Origin: Phymatolithon calcareum
Taxonomy: Eukaryota > Rhodophyta > Florideophyceae > Hapalidiales
DNA length: 64,000 bases
Assembly: GCA_977006965.1 (NCBI GenBank)
Contig: OZ345358.1
Coordinates: forward strand, 2,418,001 to 2,482,000
Reading direction: 5' to 3'
Below the pieces are notes generated by a model, which was not told the DNA's origin, made no database searches, and saw only the letters and a program-made list of their open reading frames with translations. Below are positions 50,939-61,766 of this stretch, piece after piece (the first letter of the stretch is position 1; the number at the start of each line of letters is the position of its first letter). The translations under genes were made by a program, and so were the position numbers.

Positions 50939-51123
50939 CGAAACCGTCTGGACCATCCAAACAGAATCGCTTCTCATCAGAAAAGATCGTCCTGGTCCAC
51001 TGCGAGCGGCTCAGGCGAAGATGAATGCGGGCCCACTTGTGACGCTGATCCTTGTGCCAAGGGGTAAGGCTTGGAGCCCGTTTCATTCGCCTAAATTCCA
51101 AGTACTTAGTATCGTTAAGGACT
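50796..51123. repeat. Fold-back repeat of transposase, 143-bp arms
   Basis: Arms at 50796-50938 and 50981-51123 are reverse complements with one mismatch and a 42-bp spacer. The arm encodes, on both strands, the part of the Tc1/mariner transposase from QVLNDTKYLEF to WTRTIFS. On the minus strand the reading continues past the centre through SDEKRFCLDGPDGF, so the true core lies there. A near-perfect long hairpin like this would be made by inverted duplication. Confidence 0.9.
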
Positions 51124-51196
51124 AACCACTGTATTTGTTTGTGGTTTGCTCGCCCCATATTTTGTCACTGTGTGCGAGACATAAATTACGGCGAGA
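51121..51196 (+). repeat. Transposon-end-like repeat, copy 2
   Basis: ACTAACCACTGTATTTGTTTG then CCCCATATTTTGTCACTGTG, TGCGAGACATAAATTACGG. Second of three diverged copies. Confidence 0.7.
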
Positions 51197-51271
51197 TTTC
51201 GCACGAAATGAACCGTTCCACAAAATAACTGCAAAGGCTCCAGATGTACTCGAGCCTCCAGCGCTAGCGCG

Positions 51272-51356
51272 CTGACCGTTGAATTTGTTTTGTAATCTGC
51301 TCTCCCCATAATTTGACACTTTGCACGAGGCACCAATTACGGCGTGGTTTCGTGCA
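51272..51356 (+). repeat. Transposon-end-like repeat, copy 3
   Basis: CTGACCGTTGAATTTGTTTTG, then CCCCATAATTTGACACTTTG, CACGAGGCACCAATTACGG. Third copy. Confidence 0.65.
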
Positions 51357-52034
51357 CAGCTCAAGCAACATCTGTGCACGGTTTTTAGAATAGGGCGAAT
51401 GGCGGTGCGGGGATACTCGAGGTCAGCTGGCCGTCTACCAGCGCTCGTAGGCGGCGAGCGGAACTCGAGGATCTCTGCAGCGACAGAACTGTGCAGTACT
51501 GTAAGAATGTGCCATGTCTGGCCATTGCCTCTCGTATCGGTCATACTCGCTTCCACTCGCATCCGCCACAATCTCACTCCGATTTATATACTGCTCTCAT
51601 CTCCACATCTCACTTCTCTCAAGAAGAAGACCATAACCCGTCAACTACTCTTCCACGCACAACCCCGATACCGTCAACATCAATCGTTTTTGCTACGCAC
51701 ACAGCTTCCCCAACCTACAACAACATTAAATGGGGCCTGCACGGCACCAACTTCACGTGCAGGGTACCCGCTCTAGACTTCTTGCCCATATGCGCGCGCA
51801 TGGTCCACAACTCCTTAAGATGGAACGCTCTGATCTCTCCTGCAGTTCAGGCATTAAATTCTTACAGTACTGTGGTTTCTAGCAGGGGAAAGTTATACTT
51901 TCCCCTGTTTTTAGCAATTTCCAGTTTTGCTACCGAGCACGGTGCTCGGAAGCAAATCTGGAAAGAGTCGGGACAGTGAAGGTAAAATCATGAAGCATGT
52001 TTGAGTATTTCTTTCAAATAATATTACAGCCCAT
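51357..52034. other. No gene seen: between fold-back relic and copy B
   Basis: About 680 bases. Holds two palindromes, CAGGGGAAAGT...ACTTTCCCCTG (51884-51908) and a CCGAGCAC...GTGCTCGG pair near 51935. Open frames at 51321-51979 have no recognised domain; a ATTTATATACTGC word near 51580 could be a promoter-like element. Confidence 0.4.
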
Positions 52035-52176
52035 GGGCCGGATCATAACGGAGAGGTAGAAAACGTGCCATGCACAGATTCCGCTTCCATCTGGTTACCT
52101 TCACGGGCTAGGCCACAGACTTGGTCGTCTGTCCCACACCCCAACTTGCTTTTAGCAACGGTCCTGCTGCCCCGAC

Positions 52177-52752
52177 ATGTTCAGCGCGCTATTCGGAAGT
52201 CGCGGCTCCGCAGGAAAATCAAGGCAGGGCAAGAATGTGTCAACCCCACAGCTCGACCTTCCGCCCGAGCCGAACTCGGAGACGCTCGAGGCTGTGATTA
52301 AGACGCAAAAGAAGCGACGGCGTAAATGCGCACGACAAGCAACCAAGGCTGAACATCGTCGCGACTCGTTTCTGCACGAGGCAGAGACATGCGCGCATCC
52401 GGAAGATATCGCCGCACTCAACGAGAAAGCGGCGGAAGCTGAGAACTTGCGAAAGACGAAGACCGCCATGGTTCTCACGCTGCAGGCCCAGATTGGGGTT
52501 CTGGAACGCGTGCTTACGGAGTCGGGAATGAAGGGTCACAACTTGGAAGAGGACTTTTACGCAGCGGAAGATCGAATGGACAGGGATGAGGACCAACTCA
52601 TAAATGACCAGGAAGATGTGCGTGTGCAACAAGAAAACGCAGAAGAGATGAGTTTGTTGCTGTCCCGAAATATTGCCATGCCATTTGAGGATGACGATGA
52701 CGAAGGTATTGAGGAGGAACTGGACGACTTTGATCAGGGTGAAGCCGTATGA
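52177..52752 (+). CDS. ESCRT-III subunit, Snf7/CHMP4-like (copy B)
   Basis: 191 residues. As copy A (44333) with four substitutions (for example SRQGK for SRHGK, PEPNSE for PEPSSE, RRRKCAR for RRRTCAR, LINDQ for LIHDQ). A CGA to TGA change makes the stop earlier, removing the last five residues (RLPGV); the helices and acidic tail remain. Both copies are intact, so both may be expressed. Confidence 0.82.
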   Translation: MFSALFGSRGSAGKSRQGKNVSTPQLDLPPEPNSETLEAVIKTQKKRRRKCARQATKAEHRRDSFLHEAETCAHPEDIAALNEKAAEAENLRKTKTAMVLTLQAQIGVLERVLTESGMKGHNLEEDFYAAEDRMDRDEDQLINDQEDVRVQQENAEEMSLLLSRNIAMPFEDDDDEGIEEELDDFDQGEAV

Positions 52753-53224
52753 CTTCCGGGAGTCTGAATGTAAGTAGTTTGACAGCCGTGATGATGGCGA
52801 GTATATGTGTGCGTATCTTGAGTACATAAAATTCTGTTGGCACTGTTAATAACACCCTGCAAATGAACAGGTTATCATTTCGAATTCCCAATCATCATTG
52901 TGGAGTTCTGCACAGAACATTGCTCAGAAGACTTTCTTTTCGGTAAATAATCACCTGCGCACACTTTTGGACTTAGTTTTCGTTTGTTTCTGCTACAGTC
53001 TCCAGTAATAAAACACCGACACATGACCCAAACCGGACGGAATCAAAAGGTGTGGTTTGCGAAGCACGGGCACCACAACAGTCTTTCGCAAAACTCCAAC
53101 CCCACATGACAAATGCAAAAAAGAAGTGAAGCTTTCGCTTGTCGGAAATTTTGGTTATGGAGCCCTGCGAGCTCGAAGCTCGGCGCTGTACTCGCAGAGA
53201 AAACGGAATTCGCTCCCACGGTTC

Positions 53225-53689
53225 TCACACAGCATCGTCGCCTAAAGAACGGTCTTGCAATGCAATTTGCTGTCCTCCTTCTTCCTCCACTGCCGTATAG
53301 CCTACGCATGCTGCAATTGACGGCCTTAGCTTGCGGCCTTCTCTACTTGACTCTGCGGTAAACAAAAAGGTGGCACAGGACCCAAGCGCGGCGGCAACTA
53401 CATCGGAAGGTTGGGCGTTACGGTCAACAACCAAATACTTTTGCACAACTTCAATAAAAACGCCAAATGCAACTGACGAAAAGAAAATTGTTGCAAGCGA
53501 AAGCCGAGTTGCGACGGTAAGGCAAAGAACGAGGACGGTGTGTGCAAGACAATGGAAAGCGATGTCGCTGTTCGCAGGGAGTTTGTCCAGGATGTTGGCA
53601 AACACGGATGTGCAGGTGCCTAAAGCAAGCGTGATGACGCAGAGTACGAGCGACCACACTGCAATGCGTTTCTTCGCATGGATTTCCAT
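53225..53689 (-). CDS. VanZ-like membrane protein (copy B)
   Basis: 154 residues with the same four hydrophobic segments as copy A (45355). Keeps the family Asp in LDKLP; five substitutions in all. Start is the ATG at 53689. Confidence 0.75.
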   Translation of the reverse strand: MEIHAKKRIAVWSLVLCVITLALGTCTSVFANILDKLPANSDIAFHCLAHTVLVLCLTVATRLSLATIFFSSVAFGVFIEVVQKYLVVDRNAQPSDVVAAALGSCATFLFTAESSREGRKLRPSIAACVGYTAVEEEGGQQIALQDRSLGDDAV

Positions 53690-53743
53690 GCTGTCGAGAA
53701 GCGTTCGGTTGATAGTTCGGCACTGATCCCATCAGTACGCCAT

Positions 53744-53766
53744 CATGGATTGATCATCAATTCATG
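53744..53766. repeat. Quasi-palindromic insertion in copy B
   Basis: CATGGATTGATCATCAATTC then ATG. Against copy A, B has 14 extra bases here that are an inverted copy of the adjacent sequence. Confidence 0.8.
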
Positions 53767-53825
53767 ATCGTCTTTTATTCACTGCCATCAGTCACAGCAC
53801 TGGACAACACACGAGTCCAATCTGC

Positions 53826-54269
53826 TACAGTCAATCCTCGTTAAATGGATGCGCAATGTGGAACAACTTGAAATGCAGCATATCGAGAATATTTCAGAAG
53901 TGAATTCGAATCATAAGTCACAGATCACACGTGTACATCTGCGTGGCTATGAAAGAACGGAGATTCTAAAATCAGCTGAATTTTTCAATACAAAAATAGT
54001 AAGGTGGAAGAAATACTATTACCTAGGCCGTGCTGTACAGGCCACACGTGTACAACTGAAGAACATATGCTATGCGTCGATGCCAAACAAATAAACAATT
54101 TTCAATCATGTGCCACGACCGGGGTCTAGGAAAGTATTCTCAAATCGAATGTTCTGCGCACCCTGAGAAATCGTTAAATTTAGGCATATCCTATACCCGT
54201 TCATCCAATAAGTATCCGTGAAAGTGAGGATATTCTGATTTCGAGGATCTATTTCACCAGGATTGACTG
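53826..54269. mobile_element. Complete TA-flanked MITE, 444 bp
   Basis: Left terminus CAGTCAATCCTCGTTAAATG (53826) and right terminus whose reverse complement is CAGTCAATCCTGGTGAAATA (ending 54269) share 15 of the first 17 bases or so. TA flanks both ends (53824-53825 and 54270-54271). TA target, short TIRs starting CAGT and no coding: a Tc1/mariner or pogo-like MITE. The copy A partner is truncated. Confidence 0.8.
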
Positions 54270-54271
54270 TA

Positions 54272-54851
54272 CGAAAATACCATGGAAAAAACGTCAAACA
54301 TTGAAAAATATTTGCACCTATTTTGCAATGTTCTGATATTTTATCCAATTTTTGGTTGATAAATCAAAAACTTTGCTTCATCAAAAATTAGACTTTATAT
54401 GATCAACCACTGCTGTTCTGTTTCCTGAAGAGTATGAAGGCCTCAGCGAGGTGACGATTAGTAACGGCTACCACCCTAACCAGGGTTACACGGATTTGAG
54501 TAGATTATAGAAGCGGCAGAGCGTAGCTGCTGAAAGGCATCTCTCTTGCAGTCTCATGAGTGTTTCTGAGGGCGTTTAATAAAATTCCAAATTCAAACAA
54601 AGTAAATAAGGCGCCAGGTGTTTAGATTATTTTCTGCGCGAAATTTTTTTATTCAAGTTTATTTGAAAGCCCCACAGACTTCCGAAGATATGGGCGAGGC
54701 TTCCTCTGATGCTACCTACCTTTGTGCAGCTCATGAAACGCCCACTAGAATGGCAGACGGAAAAACTCAGGATTCAAAGTAATCCTATCTCAGTCTTCTA
54801 CAGGATTGCTGGTGCTTGGACTCGACCGCTTTTTGCTTTGCCTTATACGAA
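54272..54851. other. No gene seen right of copy B
   Basis: AT-rich, with no recognised domain. Confidence 0.4.
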
Positions 54852-55460
54852 TCAATACAGGCCTTCTTCGTTCTCCATGCGTTCTATGAGTGTCTTGCTA
54901 AATAGTAAGAGCTCATCTAGCGCCTTTTCTGCTTCTAGTCGTTTTTCTCCTTCTAGGTCGTACCCTGCTAGCGTGCGTTCAAGGGTCTCCATATGCTCTC
55001 TGACTCTTGTGCCGAATTCTTCGGCCATACTTGTTGTTAAAACCTGTGGGAATATTCCGCAGGCATACTGCAGCGCGAGTTGTCTGTGCTTCTCCTTGGG
55101 GAACTTGAGGATTGCTCGCAATTCACTTGTCTTATCGTATGGAATCTTCCTTTTCCGCTTCGATTCTAAACGGTCTCCTTCCATTGCCAGAAATTTAGAT
55201 CGAAATGTTTGCGAAGACTGGTTCTGCGCGAAATTCTGTTCAAACGCGGCTGCTATAGAAGAAGTCAGCAAGGCGTAACCCTGACAGGGACCACGGACAA
55301 TCAGAAGTACCCATGCAGGGAGGACCAACACAGAAACAAGCGCATCACTGTTTCGCGGAAAAAATTTTGAGCACAGAGGAAGACCCAGCACCAGTGAGAT
55401 AGGACTGCCATGGAGTCGACCTGTTCCTTTGCTTTTCACTCCATGTGAGAGCCAAAGCAC
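54852..55460 (-). CDS. Hypothetical protein, coiled-coil-like
   Basis: The open frame reads 202 codons from a GTG at 55460; no ATG occurs before MEGDRLESKRKRK (55184). The C-terminal part is charged and helical (EFGTRVREHMETLERTLAGYDLEGEKRLEAEKALDEL) as in a coiled coil. The upstream part has a possible splice-acceptor-like CTGTCAG near residue 58, so the true 5' end may be in an exon I cannot place. No domain recognised. The reverse-strand frame at the same place is probably a shadow. Confidence 0.3.
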   Translation of the reverse strand: MLWLSHGVKSKGTGRLHGSPISLVLGLPLCSKFFPRNSDALVSVLVLPAWVLLIVRGPCQGYALLTSSIAAAFEQNFAQNQSSQTFRSKFLAMEGDRLESKRKRKIPYDKTSELRAILKFPKEKHRQLALQYACGIFPQVLTTSMAEEFGTRVREHMETLERTLAGYDLEGEKRLEAEKALDELLLFSKTLIERMENEEGLY

Positions 55461-56030
55461 GTGTTCGTATGCGCCTAGGCAGGCAGGCAGGCGACGCTGA
55501 CCCTCATACCAAGACGTTTATACCGTGTCGTAGACATTGAGGAGAAGCACTCAGCAAGTCAGTGTGATGTAATTTATCCTTTTGCCACTGGAATCGGTAA
55601 AACTATGGCTGAGTTTTAGAATGATTATGTGGGCTCTGTAATAACTAAACCATTACGAAACCCGTGCAGTCATGTTGAACAAATCTGTCTCGAGTATCTG
55701 GTCAATTAAAGGAAAGAAAACTTTCCTCGTTCGCGTCTCAATGGCAATGTCCGAGGAAACGGCCAGAGCCGGAGCGCAGTTTTCGTGGCACAGAAATCTT
55801 TTGTCTCAAGAACAAGCATTGCAACCTTCCAGATCTTTTAAAATTTTAACCCTGTGTGAAGAAAACCTATCTGTTTCTTAAATCTCTGATTACTGTCTCT
55901 ACCAACACACATGGCGCTGTCACCGAGGAAGATACGCCTTCCCAATTTCCTTGTGCGCTGAATTCAGACGATTGTGATCTCGTTATTTTCTTGCAAGAGC
56001 TATTTTTGTAGCTCGGGCTTTAGGGGGATA

Positions 56031-56065
56031 TGTAATGATTTATTTAAAAGCTCCCAACGCCTCAA
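56031..56065 (-). repeat. LINE-type 3' end, family A (diverged)
   Basis: TGATTTATTTAAAAGCTCCC then AACGCCTCAACTT, a diverged copy of the family-A tail in minus orientation. Confidence 0.4.
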
Positions 56066-58993
56066 CTTAGAACTGTTTTCTAATGTAGGACCGCCCTTCC
56101 CCTAACATTTTAGATACTTGACATGAGTATTTGCCATTGAGCTAAAGAAATGGAGAAAGGTGCAAACAGGTTACATCCAGGGAGATGAAAACTTGCTTCT
56201 GAGTGTCGTGGGGCTGACATCTGGAAAGAAAGGCAGAGGTATTCCAAAACTATCGGAGCGTGGTTGCCCAATCGACAATCAGATGCGAACTGTAGCGAGC
56301 AAATCTGTGGAACAATGTGATTAAGGCATGCTGATATCGCTGTGGTGGATCTAACAATGCTCTCCAAGACACGAGGACAATGTCATGACGAGAATCTCGA
56401 ATACTGTTTGAAGATCTGTACGCGTCTGTGTGATAACGGGAGGATAGGACAACGACGTTCGATTCTTGTTGAAATCCCAACAAGGATTTTTCCGTGCTTC
56501 CATGCAGGTTTTTTGACTAGCAAGCGCTGTTCTGCAGTCTCCTATCTCGGGGAAGAAAGCCACTGCTACTTTCGGATATCTAAGTACCTCTGAGGTGTGC
56601 CAAAAGTCTCAGCGAAGTCGCGCATATTCAGCAGCACTCATAAGGGTATAGAGCTTCTTGAGAGAGCTCTTGAAAACCCGGAATAAAAATAAATTTTCGA
56701 AAACCCACGAATCTCATTATTGTCTCCTGTAACAAAATTGCACAATGTTTCTTCCCGGATGCAACAGGAGAAGAGTTTGCACCTCGAGCCACGGAATTGG
56801 CAGTACACTGTGCCCACTCAAAATGAACAACACAGCTGCGATAGCGAGTAGCAGTTACAACTCATCTGCATTACCTTGTGAGGAGTGATGCTGGCGATGT
56901 TCAAGAAAGTAGGAATAAGAATGATCGGCGGGTGGTTTGCCGGCCATATGACAATGGTCGTCAATATTATTCTGACGACAATTTTCGTTACTTTGAGGTT
57001 GGCTTTTTAACTTAGTTTGAATTTGCAACCCCATATACACAACGAAACATGGGACCCAAAGAAGCCATGTGACAACGTGATGATCTTGTCTTCGAAGTCA
57101 AACAAGTTGAGACGGAGCTTTAGACCTTTCGCCGATTGTTCTGCTCGCGAAATGTGATTCGAATTCAAATCCTAAGCTCAAGACGAGCAAGATCAGTCTC
57201 CAATGTGATGCCCTCTCTCTTCTTTCCCTTCTCTATTGCGGATGAGCATCAATCTGCACTTAACGCCTGAAGTTGTTCAATCGATCGCTTTCTCCTGCTT
57301 CCCGAGGCACAGCTTCTTTGCCAATGTTATCGGCACCTTGGCGAATGAATTGATATCGATAAAGGACATGGCTCGTAGAACGCAAAATGATGCGCATAAC
57401 AATTGCGCTGACTACATTCGGATGCCACGATATTATATCTTTACTGTTCTAACCTTGTGAAAGTTTGCGAACACCAGGCATCAATAAGCCACCACCGATG
57501 GATTATTACTTCCGCATATTTATGTGAATCTTTCCGAGTTGACGGTTTAGAAAAAGCTCGTGCCACCTCAGTAGACAACGGCATCGCTTGAGGGGAATGC
57601 AAAAATTCGACATTGAAATTATCCGTCCGCAAGCTCATTTGTTACTTCTATTGTTTTGAAGCCGTATGGGCTCGATTTCCATAAATACCGGGGCACCATA
57701 GAGAACATTTAAATGCAAATTTTGTAAACGCCTTCTGTGATGATACACAAAATGAATTTTGTCTTCATAAAAACTCAAAAACCTGGCAGCGCTTCACGTC
57801 ATTAGCCCCTATGCGAAATGGTTTAGTTTCTACAGGATTTGCGTGCATCCTCAACTGGAAATTAATCTGAAGCCAACAGCTTCCACTGCCCGTAAACCAT
57901 CTGATCGTGCTCCCAAGCGCCATCGGAAGTTTCGAGACTTTCTCAACATCCTGGAAGGCAGCAAAATGCTTCCTGTGAGGCAAGCCGTTGCTCCGTTCCA
58001 ATCGAAGTATGTGTTAATTTCCGGGAACCTCTTCATAGGGCAATGGGAAAATGCACACGCCACCGATCTGGAAGGGGATGGTCTGCCTTGCATTTGTCAA
58101 TGCGTTGTGTGGAAGAAATTCAATGTTGTAGATTGGGCAATCTCGCCGGTGACATCGCGGGACCATCCGCGGTGAGCCTTTTTTCAGTGCCTCGCGAGCA
58201 GAAGATTGGGACGTGCCGCGTTTCATCAACGGGTTGATTCTTATCGTCTATTGTCGCTGCCTACGATACAGACGAATTCTGGTCGCTTTCGCACAATACT
58301 GCCGTCTGTACAGTCTTCGATTTCCACTTCCCGCACTTTATGAACCCTATGCTTAAGCTCGATTGCCTTTTCTGAGATAGAGAAATGAGGGTCCGCCGTT
58401 GTTCCAGCCGTCCTTGGGAATGATCGTATACAATCCGTTGCTTAGCAGTGTGATAATCCCTTTCGAAGCCCTCTGATACGTGGTAGTGCCTTGTCATCGC
58501 CATGCCCGGACCACAGCATTCATTAAGCTCGCCCAGTCGTTGCGCGAGCCACTGGGGCTTCCGACTCAATTAGAAGGGCTTTTCTCATGGCTAGGGTAGC
58601 TTCCTGCTCGTCCATGTCTCGAGTGCACCTCAGTGCAATGATTCCGTGGATTTCACGCAGACTCAACTGACTTTCATGATGCGCCTTGTGCGACTTCAAC
58701 TAGCTTGATTTTCGCAAAGAAGATCTGCATAGTTCCGGCTGGGAACAGACAGATTGGAATTATATTGAGGAGCAATTTCTTCAGTAAATTGACATTGCAT
58801 CGAAGAAATCCATAGGCGGAACCATGGGAAGGACCTTTGCACTACATACTAGTCACGGTTTCTTTACGTATGGACCTTCCGGACTTCGATCACAGGTTTG
58901 TACCTCGCGTATGCTAGAGACGCAGTCCATCAGCTGGTCATCTTCCTATAATTTCAATTAGATGCCCGAACAAGCGACACTGCTGCTACTGAG

Positions 58994-59260
58994 ATGGTTC
59001 GTACTGCGCATGGGATCATAGGCCAGTTGGGGAGGACTCTCAAGCAGTACATTGAAAAACACAACTATGCAAAGACACGAATTGTTTGGATTCATTGGCT
59101 CAGATTCGTCCTACAGTATTTAGTGCTAACACTTGGACACTCCACTGTACTGTTGAAGTTTTCCCTTGTACGACTTCTTCATGTGCCTCGGGATGCATGG
59201 TGCCCTTGGGCATTTATCTTCCCCTGCCGCGAGGCGTTTAACGGCGCTGAGCTTCGATAA
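58994..59260 (+). pseudogene. Possible retrotransposon integrase fragment
   Basis: An 88-codon frame reading HGIIGQLGRTLKQYIEKHN then IHWLRFVLQ, which resembles the end of an LTR-retrotransposon integrase core (ER..R.L...L......W...L.F.L). Sequence after it, in a shifted frame, reads like the following S-P-F-DLL segment. Weak, no catalytic residues confirmed. Confidence 0.3.
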
Positions 59261-60505
59261 AAGGGAAGTAGCCTGCTTTCGTGCTTGAAATAACGCATAG
59301 CATCATGTCCTCCATCTCGAATAAACACAGTACCGGAGATTGCCAATGGAATCTGCGCATAGACTATTCACGAATCACATGAGAATGTCCCATCGTGATC
59401 CTGTGGCGCAGTACATAGGTTCGGTTTGGTGCTCGCGGCAGCGCGTGGACTTGCAAGAGCAGGGTTCTGTTCTAAACATGGATGAGTTCGATGTCGCAGT
59501 GTCAAATCAAAAATGGGGGATGCATCCTTTTGTTTAGACTTATATCTGTTTTTATTCTAATAGTTCTCAAAATCGCAATGTGAGAAAAAAGGGCAGCTTC
59601 TCACTGTAAATACAAATTAACATAACAGGTACCGTCCGGGCTATTATTTTGTGGAAACCGTGCGGATGTGCAGAGAAGAGGACAAAGGACGCGTGGGAGG
59701 ATTTTAAAGGGGCATACCTTCGCAAAATCTGGTTACACTCTTTTGGAAAGGGCGGTTGAACGTTCATTTACTAAGCTCTGCGCAACCCGGACCTCTTCTG
59801 TTCGTGCGTTTTTTGTTGCTTAATTTATGCAGGAATTGAGGGCGCACGTGATCAACGACGACGAAGCGGCTCCATCATAGTTGCGCAGGAGGCGCGGACG
59901 GAATACTGATCTGCAGTTTTTCAAATTTTGAAGTTGAATCGAGGAGGATTCTATAGATCTACAGTGCAGTTTCTCCTAGCTGCTAGCCAGTGCACTTCGT
60001 GCCCTTCAAGCATCCAGCAGGCCCGCTAAAATTAATAATTTTCATTATTATTTGTATCTATTTTTATACCTTATCCTTGCTGTTCTCATTCATATTCCGT
60101 AATTATCTTCTGCTTAAGCAGCTCACGATCCTCCTCCTCTCCAACACTTCGGGGACTACGGTACCACGTTGTGAGGGGAATGTTGTCTTTGCTGACCTAA
60201 TGCCTTCCAGATTGCCAGTTTCCCCTCTGAAAAGCATGCATTCTTTGCATACTGTAAAATGACCTCCCAGCAGTTAACATTGCACTGGTTTACATTGGAG
60301 TACACGTACCAGTCCTTGGCTACAGGAATTGTCCTGCTTCTGACAAACTGTCTATAAACAAGCGCAGAAATTCCGCACGGAAATCACTCGCCCAAGTCCT
60401 AGCTAACTTGCCTCACGACAACATTGCGGCGAAGAACCGCATGCAGACTATCCGCCTTCATCGAGCGCACACGCACAGCATTGAAGTCAATTCGTGGGCG
60501 AAGAG

Positions 60506-60685
60506 ATGCTAATTCCGAACCCATCAGCAAGATTCCTTTTACGCGATACAGGCTTGTCTACCAAAGTGCTTATTATCGTGTTTGGAGTGTTCGGATTATT
60601 TCTCCTGGTGATCATTGGTTTCCTGTTTTACTACGTCATCCAATTGAGACCCAGATCGAATTCCGCTGTATCCGACACTAGCTAA
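60506..60685 (+). CDS. Small single-pass membrane protein (candidate)
   Basis: 59 residues from the ATG at 60506. The middle (KVLIIVFGVFGLFLLVIIGF) is a clean hydrophobic transmembrane segment followed by a basic loop QLRPRSN, giving a typical single-pass orientation. The short length and lack of a family make it uncertain; it may be an exon of a longer gene. Confidence 0.3.
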   Translation: MLIPNPSARFLLRDTGLSTKVLIIVFGVFGLFLLVIIGFLFYYVIQLRPRSNSAVSDTS

Positions 60686-61094
60686 TGCTATTTGCAAACA
60701 AACTTCTGGCCACATGTGCAGTGCAATGCTCCGAATCAATGCTGTGCTCGTCTCCGTCGCGCTCAAACTAACTCCTTGAAATCGAGTTCTGTACCTTGAG
60801 CCTCTAGTTGAAACGGATGCCCTTTGGCGTACAGGCCCATATGTAATAACAATGCGCATAACTAACTTGAAAAATCCTTTTTGAAACCGGTTCCAAGTAA
60901 ACTTCATTGAGAATCATTCACAACTCCTCTTTCTAGCCTCTACGTTGGCAAAACTGAATTCTTTTGCGTAGTGGAAACATCTGTTGCACCAAGTGAACTC
61001 TTTGGCCAAGGGCAGGTAGTGCGCGAAAGATGACGAATTCATACTCAAAGTTTCCTTCTCATGATGTCCTCGTGACAAGACTCTGTGCCGCTCG

Positions 61095-61361
61095 ATGCTT
61101 CAAGCATATCACGCGGTGGAATACATTAAGAGACACCCACAAAAAACGTCCTGTGATGTGATGCGATGCAAGTCTTGTCTGAATGACAAGAGTGCCAAAT
61201 CTAAATCGGATTCCCTTCTTCCGTCTCAAGAAAGTACAGTACAGGCTCCTGTGCATCCACTGGCTATTCCATCGCTTCCAATACCCCCATCAAGAGAGGA
61301 AGAGATAAGAAGATCGCGCACTCGATCACAAGCTAAAAAGTTTGTCAATAAACATGTCTAA
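61095..61361 (+). CDS. Hypothetical small Cys-containing protein
   Basis: 88 residues with CDVMRCKSC near the middle and a basic end (RRSRTRSQAKKF). Could be chance. No domain recognised. Confidence 0.2.
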   Translation: MLQAYHAVEYIKRHPQKTSCDVMRCKSCLNDKSAKSKSDSLLPSQESTVQAPVHPLAIPSLPIPPSREEEIRRSRTRSQAKKFVNKHV

Positions 61362-61766
61362 ACAATCCCTCTCAGAACGAGAAGAAACCAGGTTGCAAAG
61401 CGCAGTCGACGCAATCCAGGAGATCTGCCCCAAGGACACGTAGTAGAAACGTAGGCAACGGGACTCAGCGCTATGATAAACCTCTTAGATGCTAAATGGA
61501 CTACAAGAGCTTCAAGTAACTCACATCCATCCATCCGTACACAATTGGAGTTAGTGTGCCGGAAAACGAAAACAGGGCGCCACTAAAAATCAGAATCATC
61601 GGCTTAGGAAATCATATGGAGAAGAACGTGTTTGTTTTCCTCGAACCGTCTTCAGACCGTGCGTCGGCGTGTGGAAAGCAAACTGAAACTACTTGAGCTT
61701 TTGCTAGAATAGTCCTCTGTGGACGTGGTTACGCGCACACAACACTCCTAGTTTGGTCAATTGAGT

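Larger units (their letters stand above)
52035..54018. repeat. Segmental duplication copy B
   Basis: 1,984 bases matching copy A at 44191-46155 in the same orientation. Differences are mostly single bases, plus a 14-base insertion near 53753 (below) and about 25 bases near 53183 that A lacks. Its right edge lies within a MITE. Confidence 0.93.

Noticed and set aside
54709-55278. 189-codon plus-strand open frame
   Set aside because: Ser/Arg-rich antisense reading of the coiled-coil-like minus-strand frame.
56110-56367. LINE endonuclease relic on the minus strand
   Set aside because: One short GNHAPIVLE motif only; too weak to list as a feature.
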